Shown here: positions 22,415-34,114 of the stretch, in pieces
Position numbering within the stretch: the first letter of the stretch is position 1
Layout: every line of letters starts with the position of its first letter
DNA from: Eutypa lata
Taxonomy: Eukaryota; Ascomycota; Sordariomycetes; Xylariales; Diatrypaceae
Direction: 5' to 3'
Assembly (NCBI GenBank): GCA_022661535.1
Contig: JAKULF010000016.1
Location: 248,001 to 312,000, forward strand
DNA length: 64,000 bases
Program-made: the position numbers and the translations under genes
The notes under the pieces: generated by a model
Database searches by the model: none
What the model was told of the DNA's origin: nothing
Seen by the model: the letters and a program-made list of their open reading frames with translations, nothing else

Positions 22415-23519
22415 GATGCCGTTTTTTTTTGTACTGCCACGAGTTACGCGAATGGATGCTGAAATTTTGGTGCCATGGGATTTGTGTATTCGGGCCACTC
22501 ACCTTGGTACTTATACGTAGGCTCGGTAGGCCAAAGTGGCGATGCTCGGCATCTAGGCTATATTCCCATTTGAGTGTCTCCTGGCTTAGAGCCATAACGA
22601 TTGGGGAACTGCTACAGCTAAAACCTGCATTTACCACCGCATTGTGTAGTATCAGTAGTTTTAGCAACTTCGGTAGATGTACCTGCATATATTAAAGAGG
22701 TGGGGAGAGGTGTCTCGGCAGTGCTGGTGGTAAGAGAAGATCAGCATAAGTGAGGTGAACGTCTTTAGCCGGTGGAGCTTCTACCTTTGTTAGGCACGGA
22801 AAACAAATACTATTATCCACGACGAATCATAATCTGGTGAAATAATTCAAGGCGGTTTTAACGCAACCTGGTTTACCAGGTATATTGAGTATTAATATAA
22901 TCAATGAGCCCAAAGGCCTACTAATGTACTTTGAACCCCATCCATGGGACTCTTTATTTGGACACTGGATCTCTTGAATTCTAAAACTAATCAACCATTA
23001 CTCCGGATTCTCTTCACTTGACATATGCAGCTCACCCACCTTTTCCTGTTTTCTGGGCTGTTTTTCGACCACGCCATCACTATGCACCAGGTTGCTAATC
23101 TCAACTAGCATGTTAAGATTGAAAATGTTTAATCGATGTATGTTATATGACGTAGAACTCGAAAAATAAACGGTTGAAATTATAGAACTATATTTTAAGA
23201 ACGTCTGGTAAAGAAGAGAGATGTGTTGGGTGACCTTACAATCCTCTATCGTTGCTACCTTTGTAAAGAACAGCCTGGTAATACCAATAAGCGAACTTAT
23301 ATACATGATAGTATAATCCTGAATATTTCGTTTCAGGATTCTACAAGGTTTGAGACCACCCTTCCTAGTAACAAAGGTACCTTCATTTAATAGAATAACT
23401 TGCTACTAGGCTGGCAAGTAACGCAACACAAATCATCGTATAAACATCGATTAATGTCCACCACCTTAAGTAATTCACCAATATCGACTTTTTCGATATT
23501 GCAATTATTGCAACGCAAC
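22415..23519. other. Intergenic, nothing recognised
   Basis: Promoter of the DUF8021 gene and the approach to the first RIP block. Open frames here (for example at 22998-23306 on the minus strand) lack coding character. Confidence 0.5.
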
Positions 23520-26500
23520 GCATTAATATTAACCTTAATATTTATATATAAACATTAAATATAACTTAATTAATTTATTATTAATAAATATTATATATTT
23601 ATATAATATTATTAATAAATAATTAATATTATAATTATAAATATAAATTAAAAATAAAAAATTATAAAAACAATTAAATTTTTTTTAATATTTTAAAAAT
23701 TTAAAATTTAAATAAATTATAACTTATTTATCGATTTATTTACTTATATATATTAATAAATTAATAAATATTAATAAAATCTTTAATTATTTATTTTAAT
23801 ATTTTATTTAAATTATTTTATTTTATAATAACTTTAAACTTTAATATTAATAATGTTATTTTTAATAATTAAAAATTAAATATTACATTTATATTAACTT
23901 TTTTTTAACTTTTATTTTAAATAATTTTATTTTTAAAACTTATTTATTTATAAAATTTTTAAATTATTTTTCTTTATAAAAAATTAAATTTAATAAAATT
24001 TAAAATTAAAAATTTAAATATAATATATTTAAAATTACATTAAATATTTATTCGAATTTTACGTTATATTTATATTAAAAGGCTTAACGAAATTAATAAA
24101 ATAAAATAAAAAATTTATATATTATTTTAAAAACCTTTTTAATTATTAAATTTTATTAATTATTTTAAATTAAATTTTAAAAATCTTTATAAGTAAATAA
24201 TTACGAATATTTTTATTAAAAACTTTAATAAATAAAAATTTAAAAAGTTATTATTTAATTAAATTATTAATTAAAATTATTTCTTTCGAATTATTAAAAA
24301 AAAAATTACGTTTAATTTTTAAATTTTTAAATTTTTACGTTTAAAATTAAATTATTTATATATTTTATATTATAATTAATACTTTAATTATTAATTTTTT
24401 TAACGTAAATAAAAACATTATTACTTAAGCTTTAAAAATTTACTTTAATTTAATATATTTTATTTTTAATAAATAACGATTAAATAATTATTATTTATTA
24501 TATAATATTTATTATTTTTTTAAAATTTTAAATAATTCTTTTATTAAAATTATTTTAAAATTATTAAAAGTTATTTTATATTATTTAAATAAAAATATAA
24601 ATAAAGAAATTATTTACGTTATTAATTCTTTTAATATTTTATATAATAAAGTTAATTATTTCGGTTTTAATAATATAATAATTAACGATATAATTATATA
24701 ATACATTAATAATACTTTAAAGTTTAATAATAAATTTTAACGTAATTATTACTTTAATTATATTTTTAATTTTATTATAAAAACGTTTTTATTTAATAAA
24801 AATATAAAAGCATTTAAAGTTAAAATTAATAATTACGATATTATAAATAAAATAAAATATAAAATATAATTAAAAAAAATTAATTAATAAGCTTTATAAT
24901 ATTTTAATTTATATTTATCGTTTTAATAAATTAATTAATAAATTATATTAAATATAATTTATTTAAAAAGCGCTTTATATATTTTTTTTTTAAATTATTT
25001 AATATTATTATTAATAACGAAATATAATAACTTTTTTAATATTATATAATTAAACGTATAATTATCTTTTACTTTATATTTTAATTATTTATTTAAAACT
25101 TTCGAAATAAATAAATTAACGAAAATATATTAAAATCGAATTAATTAAAAAAAATATAAAAAAACTTATTATTTTTAAAAACGATTATTAATTAACGAAT
25201 TACGATTAATATATTTTAAATATTATAATAAAAATATTAATTTTATTTTAATACGTTATTAAAAAATTTAAAAAAAATAATTAATATCGTAAAAAAAAAA
25301 CGAACTTATTAATTTTTATAATAATATATAAAATATATTTTTTATGTTTAAATAATTATTAATAAACCTTAAAAATTATAAATTAAAAATTAATAAACTT
25401 TTTAATTTATTTTATTTTTTTATTAATATTAATATAATTTAAATAAAATTAAATAAATATTATAATTAATTTAATAAAATATTTATTTATTACGTTATAA
25501 TTACGTTATATTTTATATTTCGATAATATTAATTTAAAAGAATTTAATTAAATTATAATAATTAAATAAATAAAATAAAAAATATAATTAAATAAGTTTA
25601 ATATAATATATATTATAAAAAAAATATTTACGAAAAAGGTTATATTATTAATTAATAAGTCGAAAAAATATCGTAACGATTTTAATAAATACTTTAATAA
25701 ATAATAATAAAATTATAAAATTATTAATAATTTTTTCGATTTAAATAAACGTATATTTAATAACGATTTTAATAAATACGTTATTTAATATAATCGTTTA
25801 AAACTTATAAATAAGTACGTTATTAATTTAATATAATATTAAAAAAATAAAATATTTAAATATTTACGGCTTATAAAAATAACTTTTAATTTTTTTATAA
25901 TATAATTAATATTTATTAAATATAAATATTTATTTTTAATAATTAAAAAAATAATTATTAAATTTTAATTTCGTTTAAATATTATAATAATTAAAATATA
26001 TTAAGTTTTTTAATTTTAATATAAAATTAATTTAATTATTAAATTTAATCGTATATTTATATTATAAATTAAAAAAAATTATTAAAATTATAAAAATAAA
26101 TAACGATAAATTATATAAATAAATAATAACGTAAATTAACGAATTAATAAATATAAAAAGAGTTATTTTAAAAATAAAAATAAAATTTATAAAAATAAAT
26201 AATTAAAATAAATTAAAATATTAAAAAATAAATTATAATATTTATTTATAATTTATTTATAATTTATTTATAATTTTATTTTAATATTTATTACGCTTTT
26301 TATTTATATAATAAATATAATATATTATATAATATATTTATTTTTATTTATCGTAATTTATTAAATTAAAAGTATTAATATATTATAAATAACGTAATTT
26401 ATATAATCGATTAATAACGTATATTATATTACTTATTAACTTATTTATTATTTTAATAAAAAAAAACTTTTTTATTAAATATTATTTTAAATAATAATTA

Positions 26501-26948
26501 TATACTTTTTTATATTAAATAATAAATAAAAAAATAAAAAAATAAAAAAAAAATATTTAATATATAAAATTATATAATATATCGTAATATTAATTATATC
26601 ATTATATAATACTTTACGTATACGTTATAAGTTAACGTAAATTAATAATTAAACTTTATTTAAACGATAATAATCTTTTTTATTAAAATTATTTAAAAAT
26701 AATTATATATTAATTTTTTAATATAAAAATCGAAATAAAAACTTAATAAAATTAATATTAAATAAATAATAATTAAAAAAAATTAAAAATAAATAAAAAA
26801 GTTAAAAGTTATATTAATAAACTTTTACATTAATAATTTAAATAAATATATTAATTTTAATATAATAATAAATAATTATTTTTTTATTTTTATTTAATAA
26901 AAAATATTTAAAAATAAAATTAAAATAAAATAAAATAAAATAAAATTT
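23520..26948. repeat. RIP-degraded AT-rich block A (3.4 kb)
   Basis: Only a few percent G+C. The surviving C and G are mostly in CpG, CpT or CpC (for example ACG, CGA, AACCTT, GCTT), whereas CpA and TpG are almost absent. That is the signature of repeat-induced point mutation, which converts CpA to TpA on both strands of duplicated DNA. No open frame remains. The original repeat, presumably a transposable element, cannot be identified by eye. The right edge is an (AAAAT)n run; normal composition resumes abruptly on both sides. Confidence 0.9.
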
Positions 26949-28965
26949 CTTTTACTGCTTTTCGTATGTAATGATTATTGCTTAAGTAATTATCTATTTG
27001 TTACAGTGAAATGTAAGGCAATATAATAAGAGGTTTAAGTTAATGCGTGCCCTTTTACGAGTAGTTTAAAGGTAAATACTAAGGTTGTTGCCTCTTGAAT
27101 AGCTGTTTTGTTTAATACCTAAGCTCTATTTCGTTCCTTACAATCTGCGGCACTACCTCACCCGGCATTCTAACGACTAGGCAGAGCTTAGTAATCTGAC
27201 TACTCATCCAAGCATACATTTTTATATTGATCTATTTAAATATAGGATATCAATTGCTATTCAATCATTCCCTTAATTTGGACGGGTTTACCTCTGACAT
27301 TTTATGGTATTTATGGATGGGATAATATGTGGCCATAGCCCCTAAACAGAACCCCCCTTAGTGGGCACACCCTAACACAACGTGGAATATAACGTGGGGG
27401 CGGAACTCACTCGAAAGAGGAAAAGTCTTTGGTCCCTGTAGGCTGGAGTTCGTCCAACAAAATTCCCTGGTCCATTTCGGGATAACAGTAGGGAGGTGAG
27501 CAGAAATTGACAGGAATGCTATTATTAGACTAGTTCTGAATAATGTCACCCTCTTCATGCATTTTGCACAATAGTAAAGTATGCAACCTTCCCAGACGTG
27601 CGGTTTATAGAAACCTACGAGCCTAGAAGCCGAAACTCTATTGAGTGGGGAGGACTCAAGCGAGGGGTTACAGTATATCCATGGATGTGACCTAACTATC
27701 TAGGGTCCGAAAAGGACTTACCTCTCTATAGGTAGCTACACAAGTAGCGGCCGCTCCATGTGCATTGGTTCTCACTATTTGCGCAAGGCTATAGGAGGGA
27801 AGGAACCGGTAGGCTGAGACTTGGAAGGATTGGCACGCCAGCTCCTTAGCCCTCTTCAGGGGTACCTGCAAGCTTCGAGCATCCAGAGAATAGTTTCATT
27901 TGGAAGAACCAATCAAATACAGAGGTCGTGTTACACGGAACTGCTGCGCGTTCGGTATTTCCTAGTATGGGATTGAAGCCGCAGTGGGGCGCAATGACGA
28001 TGCTACCTGCAAAGGGTTCCAAAAAAGAAAAGAGTCGATCCAGCGGGGGTTTAAGGAGTTCAATGCCGTGAGGTTCCTTCATATTCCTTCTCTCATATAT
28101 AAACAGCTGCCTGAAAGCTTCTCAAGTACTAATTCATATCTTACAATTTATAGGCTGTTTATATCATAGGTCAGGGACTGCCGTATGGCAAGATGCTATG
28201 CATCAACTTAATGACCTAGAAGACAGGCTCAGGTCCCTATCTATTCATTCATTCTTGTTGCTTGATACACTGTTTCCATATCTCCTTCCTGATCATTTCT
28301 GCACCAATTTCTTCACACCGGTCAACTAATCTGATTAGGTAGTACTAAGCCTGCTTACTACACACAGCTCATACACCTCTCTCCTCAGTACGTTACAGAG
28401 GATCCAGCCTTGGTAATCGTAGGCAATGCGCGTCGCAGACTCTTATTTATGTATCTCTGGAGGATTTCAACTACCAGGCTCGAGTCCGATATGCGAGGTC
28501 ACTGCCATGTATGTAACCCACTGGTCTGTGGGCTGTCCGTTGCCCATGCCCTTCTACCAACGGCTGCCTATCCTACAAGGCTTAATCTACGTCGTCGAGG
28601 TGAGTCGGTAACCCGGTATGCGACTGCGCCTTGTGCGGCTCAGATACCCTGTATAATGCAACCCACTGCTTAAACTCTGCCGCGGCCTTACCTTACGGGC
28701 TTCCCCGGCTTTCAGTTCAACTGCCGTCTTTCTATTTCAAAGACCTCCCTCCCTGTCTGCCTTCTCCCGACCATGCCCCATAAAACTAGCAACTAGTTAG
28801 CGGCACGAAGAGTTGTTCTACAATATTATCCACGGATATGCCTGGTTCTAAGACATAGATAGCTCTTAGGAGAGAGGCTGACTTGCAAGTCTTGGCGAAT
28901 CCGTGCAACCCGTTGCCCATCATTAGGCTGTCGAAGAGGCTTGGAAGGCGGCTTACCTTTACGAC
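26949..28965. other. Gene-poor stretch, 2 kb, of normal composition
   Basis: No gene is supported. A frame at 28426-28608 ends at a good GTGAGT donor but shows no recognisable family and no matching downstream exon. The last few hundred bases, with pyrimidine-rich patches, are probably the promoter of the lectin-like gene. Confidence 0.45.
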
Positions 28966-30676
28966 ATGGACGCTCCTCAAGTTCCTACGCCCGGTCAGAC
29001 GTGCGAGTACTATTCGCGCGAGAAGTATTCTATCGAAGGTCCAAGTTCCAGTCTAAATGGGCCTTCGACGGCTGATGGCAGGCAATGGGGCAGTACCGGG
29101 CAGCAATGGGAGAACAGCGGAAACCAGTGGGCCACCGGACAAGCTTATTCGGAGCTCCCAGATACCTCCACTCGGGTGATCGATTATAGCAACACAGATA
29201 GACAAACGTGGGGAACCTACCTTGGAGGGAATACCGCACAGGAAAGTTACGTGCCTGACAGCTCAGGGGTAGTTCTCGCTGGTCAGGCCCACAACAACGA
29301 GATACAGCCTCCGACTCCACCCGCTCCGGTCTCATATACGCCATTTCCGTACCCGTACAATCAGATTGGGACCATGGGCGGACCGTCGCCGACGCCACTT
29401 CTACCACCGGAAGAGACGAAGCAGAAGCGCTCTGGGCCATATTGTGGGCTTCCGCGGCGCGACTTCTGGATTCTCATTGCAATAGTGACGGTGCTCGCAA
29501 TCGGGGCCATCGTCGGCGGAGTATTAGGAGCAGTGATCATCAAGCAGAACGATAACACTGCTGCTGCTAGCGCTGCTGATAGAAGCGCAGCTACAAGTAC
29601 ACCTACACCCGTCCCGTCGCAAACGTCTCTCGGAACGACGCAGACAGCGAGTAGCCTACCCCGCGAAGATCGGGCAATCGCAGCATCGACGGTGCGGAAC
29701 AACTCGACGGCCTCCAACTACCAGGTCGTGTACCAGGACTTGACCACCTTCGAGCTCCGATACCGGCTCATCTGGGACGACAAATCAGCCAACGAACAGA
29801 ACCTGACCCTGAACTTGACGCCCGACAGGGGCACGCCTTTAGCCGTCGTCGCAGCGAACTCGAGTCTTGACACTGAGAACATCATGCTCTTTATCTTCTA
29901 CACGACGTGCGAGGACGAGTCGAACACACCGCTGCTCGCGGTGGCGAGCCTAGAATGCATCCCGGGAGCGCCGACCTGCGACGAGATTAAGAATAATCCC
30001 ATTCCTGCTTCGAGCGACCTAGGCGCTAAGTCCGAGTTGGCGGCTGTCTTGATGGAGGACGGCCAGTCGTTGAGGGTATACTACCAGGGGTCGAACGGCT
30101 GGATATATGCCTTGGGCGCTAACATAACGAATGTTGATGTCTGGGCGCCGACTCGGCTCGGCGGACCAGCCATAGATGGGTCTGCGATCGCTGCTTCGGT
30201 TCAGAGATCCACGAGCCAGCTGCAGGTCCTATATGTATGCAGTGAGACTATGATGCTACGGTGTCTTGAGTATGAAGATGCCTCCGGTGCGGATGAAGGT
30301 ATGTTGTAACGAATCTACTAAGCAAAGACTATCTTAAAGCTGACGGCGTGTAGGATACATCGTAGACAAAACACCAGGTTCAGCCTGGTCAACAGATGCG
30401 CGGTTCACCACCTCGTATTCCCGAGCTACCGATGCTAGTTACATTTATTATGTTTCTCCCGGGGAAGGACGGTTGGTACAGTACTCAAGAACAGGAAACA
30501 GTTCCGAGTGGGTGCCGAAAGCGGATCTTAGTCAATGGGGAGCACCCCAAAGTGGTCTCGCCGCTGTCGCGTGGGATGACCAGCTACGGCTGGTCTATGA
30601 GAATGATGGGGAGATAGGTGAGTCCACCTTGTCAGGCGACGAATGGAAGGACTTTCGGCAAATAGCCCCGAGTTAA
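28966..30676 (+). CDS. Single-pass membrane protein with lectin-like beta-propeller ectodomain (2 exons)
   Basis: Exons 28966-30298 and 30354-30676 give 551 residues; the 55 bp intron has a GCTGAC branch point and joins DEG to YIVDKTPGSAW. Residues 1-160 are Gln/Gly/Pro-rich and probably disordered (GQQWENSGNQWATGQ). One transmembrane segment follows (FWILIAIVTVLAIGAIVGG, about 167-190), preceded by basic residues, so the N-terminus is likely cytosolic. After a Ser/Thr linker comes a repeated beta pattern with N-glycosylation sites: NYQVVYQDLTTFELRYRLIW, LRVYYQGSNGWIYALG, RLVQYSRTGNSSEW, LRLVYENDGEIGES. This resembles the blades of fungal fucose-binding (AAL-type) six-bladed propellers. Sugar binding is inferred only; it may be a cell-surface recognition protein. 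Confidence 0.75.
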
Positions 30677-32197
30677 TGATAAATAAATGGTATCAAGTGC
30701 GTTAATGGTTTTACTTTTTGCTTCGAGGCCTCAAATGCCACTCAATCGAATCTTCCAGATTCCAGTTTTTAGGCATCTCTAAACTTGGTGAATCTCTTTT
30801 CGATGCCATTGTGGCCGTGTTGACTGCTTGACAAATAATAATATCCCCCTTTTTCTCAACGCCTCAATCCGGGCAGGTCCTAACCGAGCCCCCCGCCCCC
30901 GCAAGCTCGTTAACTTCCTATCCGTTAAGAAATATAACAGATTATTTCATAACATCTAATTATTATAAGGTCTTCGAAACATCACCGGAGGTGTTCCTAC
31001 GTAGTATTCGAAATAAGTGGAGATAGCGATTAAGGGGGGAGATTCTATCGTATAACCAACCCATTTTGTCAACATACCTGGTAGAAAAACTCGAACGGCG
31101 CGAGCTCCACTGGTGATATAGCTATTATAAGATCATGCGCCAATAAAGTGAAAAGTCAAATTTTAAGAATTCAACTGCTAGGACTATAAATTAATTTCAA
31201 TATACGCTATAACCATTGTATACACATAGGAAGATATACCTGTCAGCTTAGTGCCGTCAATTGTGCAGCACAAATTCTCTATAGTTTACTCTTTTGACTT
31301 TCTACAGCCCAATACCGCTATCCTACACCATTATGACTATCACTCAAGAAAAGCAGACCAAGCTCTAACAGGCATCATCTAACACTTACACCGCGTCCTC
31401 GAATGTTAACTAGATGGTTAGTGTTAGTGCATTAGCTCACTGAGGAAAAGGGCAAACTTCATCATCTAACGGAGTTATAATTTTTACGGTGGGTGTGTTA
31501 TGGTGGTGATTCACTATCGCGTAGTTTCCCAATCCAGACCTAGCAGCCTAAAATACACTTGATATTTTCAATCTGTACGTCGAGTTTCTCCGCGCCTATG
31601 AGCGACATGAATGTGCTATTGATACTACCACCACGCTGGAAATCAGCGCCACCATAAGAACCAAGGCGGGTAAAGGGGGCTGTGATGAATTGTGGTTAGA
31701 AAGTGTTTGGAACAATGTAGTAGAATGAAGGAGTAAAGGTATTGTCGAGATGTTATAATGAGAAAACTACTTTTAGATAATAACAGGCCTTCCTGCAGGT
31801 AGTCTCCAGTTGGTAAACTTCTGGTATATTTCCGTCTATCTGCAATATTTTCACGTGAGGGAGGCTTATTATGAATTTCTTGGAAATTGAGAACAGTTTC
31901 CGCCAACATCGTATGTATATAAGACATTGGTTCGAATCTCTTGAGGATTTGCGCAATATCGAATAATCGACACAGGTATGTTTTCTAACTCACCCGTACA
32001 GTAATCTTTTAGTAGGTTTAATTTAGTATCGTATTATTGTTTTAATTTGTCGCAACCAATATGCCCTTGTATTTGCTCTGTTATAGCTCTAAAGAAGAAA
32101 AGAGGAAAGAAAAGCACCTAGGACCTAAGGGGGTACTTTAACCCTTATATAGGGCTCCGGTGGAGCTATTCCACTACCTAGACCAGGGTTTGCTATC
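30677..32197. other. Intergenic, 1.5 kb, nothing recognised
   Basis: Downstream of the lectin-like gene. No coding frame or RNA gene was found. Composition becomes more AT-rich to the right. Confidence 0.5.
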
Positions 32198-32640
32198 GTG
32201 ACACACCCTTTCTTCTTTGACGGTAAGCACGGAAGATTATACACGAAGAGCAGGCAACTATTTATACTTTTTATATTTGCGTCGACGACCTATCGTCGTC
32301 GACGAGACTTAAGGAAAGATCTAGAGAATGGTCGTCGATACAGCCGACGACACCCTTCATTTCGGGCTAAGCGGCGGCACCTTTCACTGTTTGGGCGCCG
32401 TCTACACCGCTTGATAATGCTCGTCGATTTGTCGATTTGTGACGACGACGAGCTTTACCCAAGGGTTTTGACCCTTTTAAGTGCGTCGGCTGTATCGATT
32501 CGTCGAGCCCCTTCGCTAAAGGGAATAGCGCTTTCTATTATGGATGACGTTATTCTTAATCTTGATCCGGCCGCGTATAAGTTCAAGATCTTTTATCCTT
32601 TAAAAGCCTTTATTCTTTATCGTTAAGCGTTTCTTTTTTT
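32198..32640. repeat. CpG-rich inverted-repeat segment next to RIP block B
   Basis: Several perfect inverted repeats are nested here. Arms 32280-32289 / 32295-32304 form a 10 bp stem with a 5-base loop. Arms 32335-32349 / 32484-32498 match over 15 bp, with an inner stem around 32331-32352. Arms 32419-32426 / 32446-32453 match over 8 bp. TCG and ACG are strikingly abundant. A 142-codon open frame spans the segment but looks like a by-product of the repeats. Likely part of a transposable element. Confidence 0.55.
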
Positions 32641-33237
32641 AAAGCGTTATTATTATTATAACTGTTAAATAAAATATAACCTTTATTTTTTTATTATATA
32701 AATAATTATTCTTAAATCGTTTATTATAACATTAATAAAAACGAATTAATAAATTTATAATATTAAAAACTTTATTAAAGCTTTAATAATTTTTAAATAT
32801 ATATAAAAATAAAAAAGTTTATTAATTTAACGATTAACGATTCGATCGTTAAGCTTAATTAATCCTTTAATTAACTCGTCGATTAACGATTAATTATAAA
32901 AAAAGTTAATCGCTTTATTACTTTATTAAAGCATTAATAAAATTAACGCTTTAAAAAAGTAATAAAATAAAGCTTATAATAACGAAAATTAATACGAATA
33001 TAAAAATATTAAATCCATGCAAATTTAAGCTTATAATTATCGTAATTAATATATTTTTATATTTACTTTATTATAACTTTAAAGAAAAAAAAATATTTAA
33101 AACTTAAAAAAATACTTTAATTTTTATATAAAGCTTTAATAAAGTTATTTCATTATTTAAATTAAGGTTTATTATCGTAATATAATTTTAAGTTTAATTA
33201 TAAGTATTTTATTATGAATAAAAGCTATAAGAAAAAA
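32641..33237. repeat. RIP-degraded AT-rich block B
   Basis: Same composition as block A: very low G+C, CpG retained, CpA/TpG rare. It continues directly from the CpG-rich inverted-repeat segment and stops about 60 bases before the stop codon of the amyloid-motif gene at 33298. Confidence 0.85.
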
Positions 33238-33297
33238 AATGCGCAGTGTTATACATTAAGATGAAAGAACGATGCTAATATAAGTTATAAATAACCA

Positions 33298-34114
33298 CTA
33301 ATTCTCTATCCTGAGTTTATAAGCCTCCGCCACGTTATCAACTTGGCCAACACTATAGAAGCTGTCATCCCATCTGCATACCGTTCCGATTGCAGCAACT
33401 TTAGATGAATACGGCAAGTATTTTCTTCGGCGCCCATCCAACCAAGTGTTCTCGAGAAATTTGTAGTTTCCGGCTGCCACGACCATAATCGGCGCCTGCT
33501 GCTCGTCATTGTCTCCTGGGACCCAGGGGGGCGGGGAACCCGATTTGTTGCCCCTGCCTATACGGTCCGTATACGCTCTTGTGTTTGTTTCGAAGAACTC
33601 GTCGTCCTCTTCTCCTTCTATAGCAAAGTGCCTGTGAAACGCAAGGCATAGAACAGCATCGTGCTCCTTGGTTTCTCTGTTGTCTATCACCACTAATGTC
33701 CGCCCTCTAATCTTTTCATCCGGGTCGTCATCAGCAACCCTAACGACTCGGTATTGTGAATACCATTGACGATCGTGCTTGTAGTATTTTAATCGTTGGT
33801 TTAATATTGTGACTTCTGGATCATCGCATGGCTTCTTGCGTTTGGTAGGGCGCTGTACCTTGTCTTGCGCTAAGTCTTCGTGAGCTGGTGTTGCTACTTT
33901 AGACTGAGATTCTGCAGATCTAGGTGTTAGTGAATAAATGACCAATTGCATGATTATAATCCTCACCTTCTATGTGGTGACCATACTGGACCCTAGCATC
34001 ACCGGTAGCATGATTTCTGGTGAATTGAGTTGCGTTACCATAGAGGATGTTCACATCCCCAATGTGAGTAACGCCGGCGTGAAGAAGTTCTTTTGACAGG
34101 GGAGAATAGGGCAT
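33298..34114 (-). CDS. Protein with N-terminal HET-s-type amyloid motif and unknown C-terminal domain (2 exons)
   Basis: Exons 34114-33967 and 33911-33298, with a 55 bp intron (GTGAGG donor, ACTAACACC branch point, TCTGCAG acceptor), give 253 residues. The ATG at 34114 is the first after an in-frame stop. Residues 34-46 (NHATGDARVQYGH) match both pseudo-repeats of the HET-S-like protein encoded 1.5 kb away, including an aromatic residue three positions before the Asn. The motif sits wholly in exon 1. Then come a basic linker (RPTKRKKP) and a domain of about 180 residues that I do not recognise: NQRLKYYKHDRQWYSQYRVV, GRTLVVIDNRE, APIMVVAAGNYKFLENTW and a C-terminal beta-rich part. No NACHT, NB-ARC or P-loop is present. 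By analogy with NWD2/HET-S, it could template the amyloid fold of its neighbour. Confidence 0.75.

Noticed and set aside
23520..26948. Search for a recognisable transposase or reverse transcriptase in the AT-rich block
   Set aside because: Mutation is so complete that no protein motif can be read in any frame; naming an element type would be guesswork.
28426..28611. Possible coding exon ending at a GTGAGT donor upstream of the lectin-like gene
   Set aside because: No matching downstream exon or recognisable family; the donor could be coincidence.
32198..32626. 142-codon open frame on the plus strand
   Set aside because: It spans the CpG-rich inverted repeats; its Arg/Leu-rich content follows from TCG/ACG words and it shows no family resemblance.
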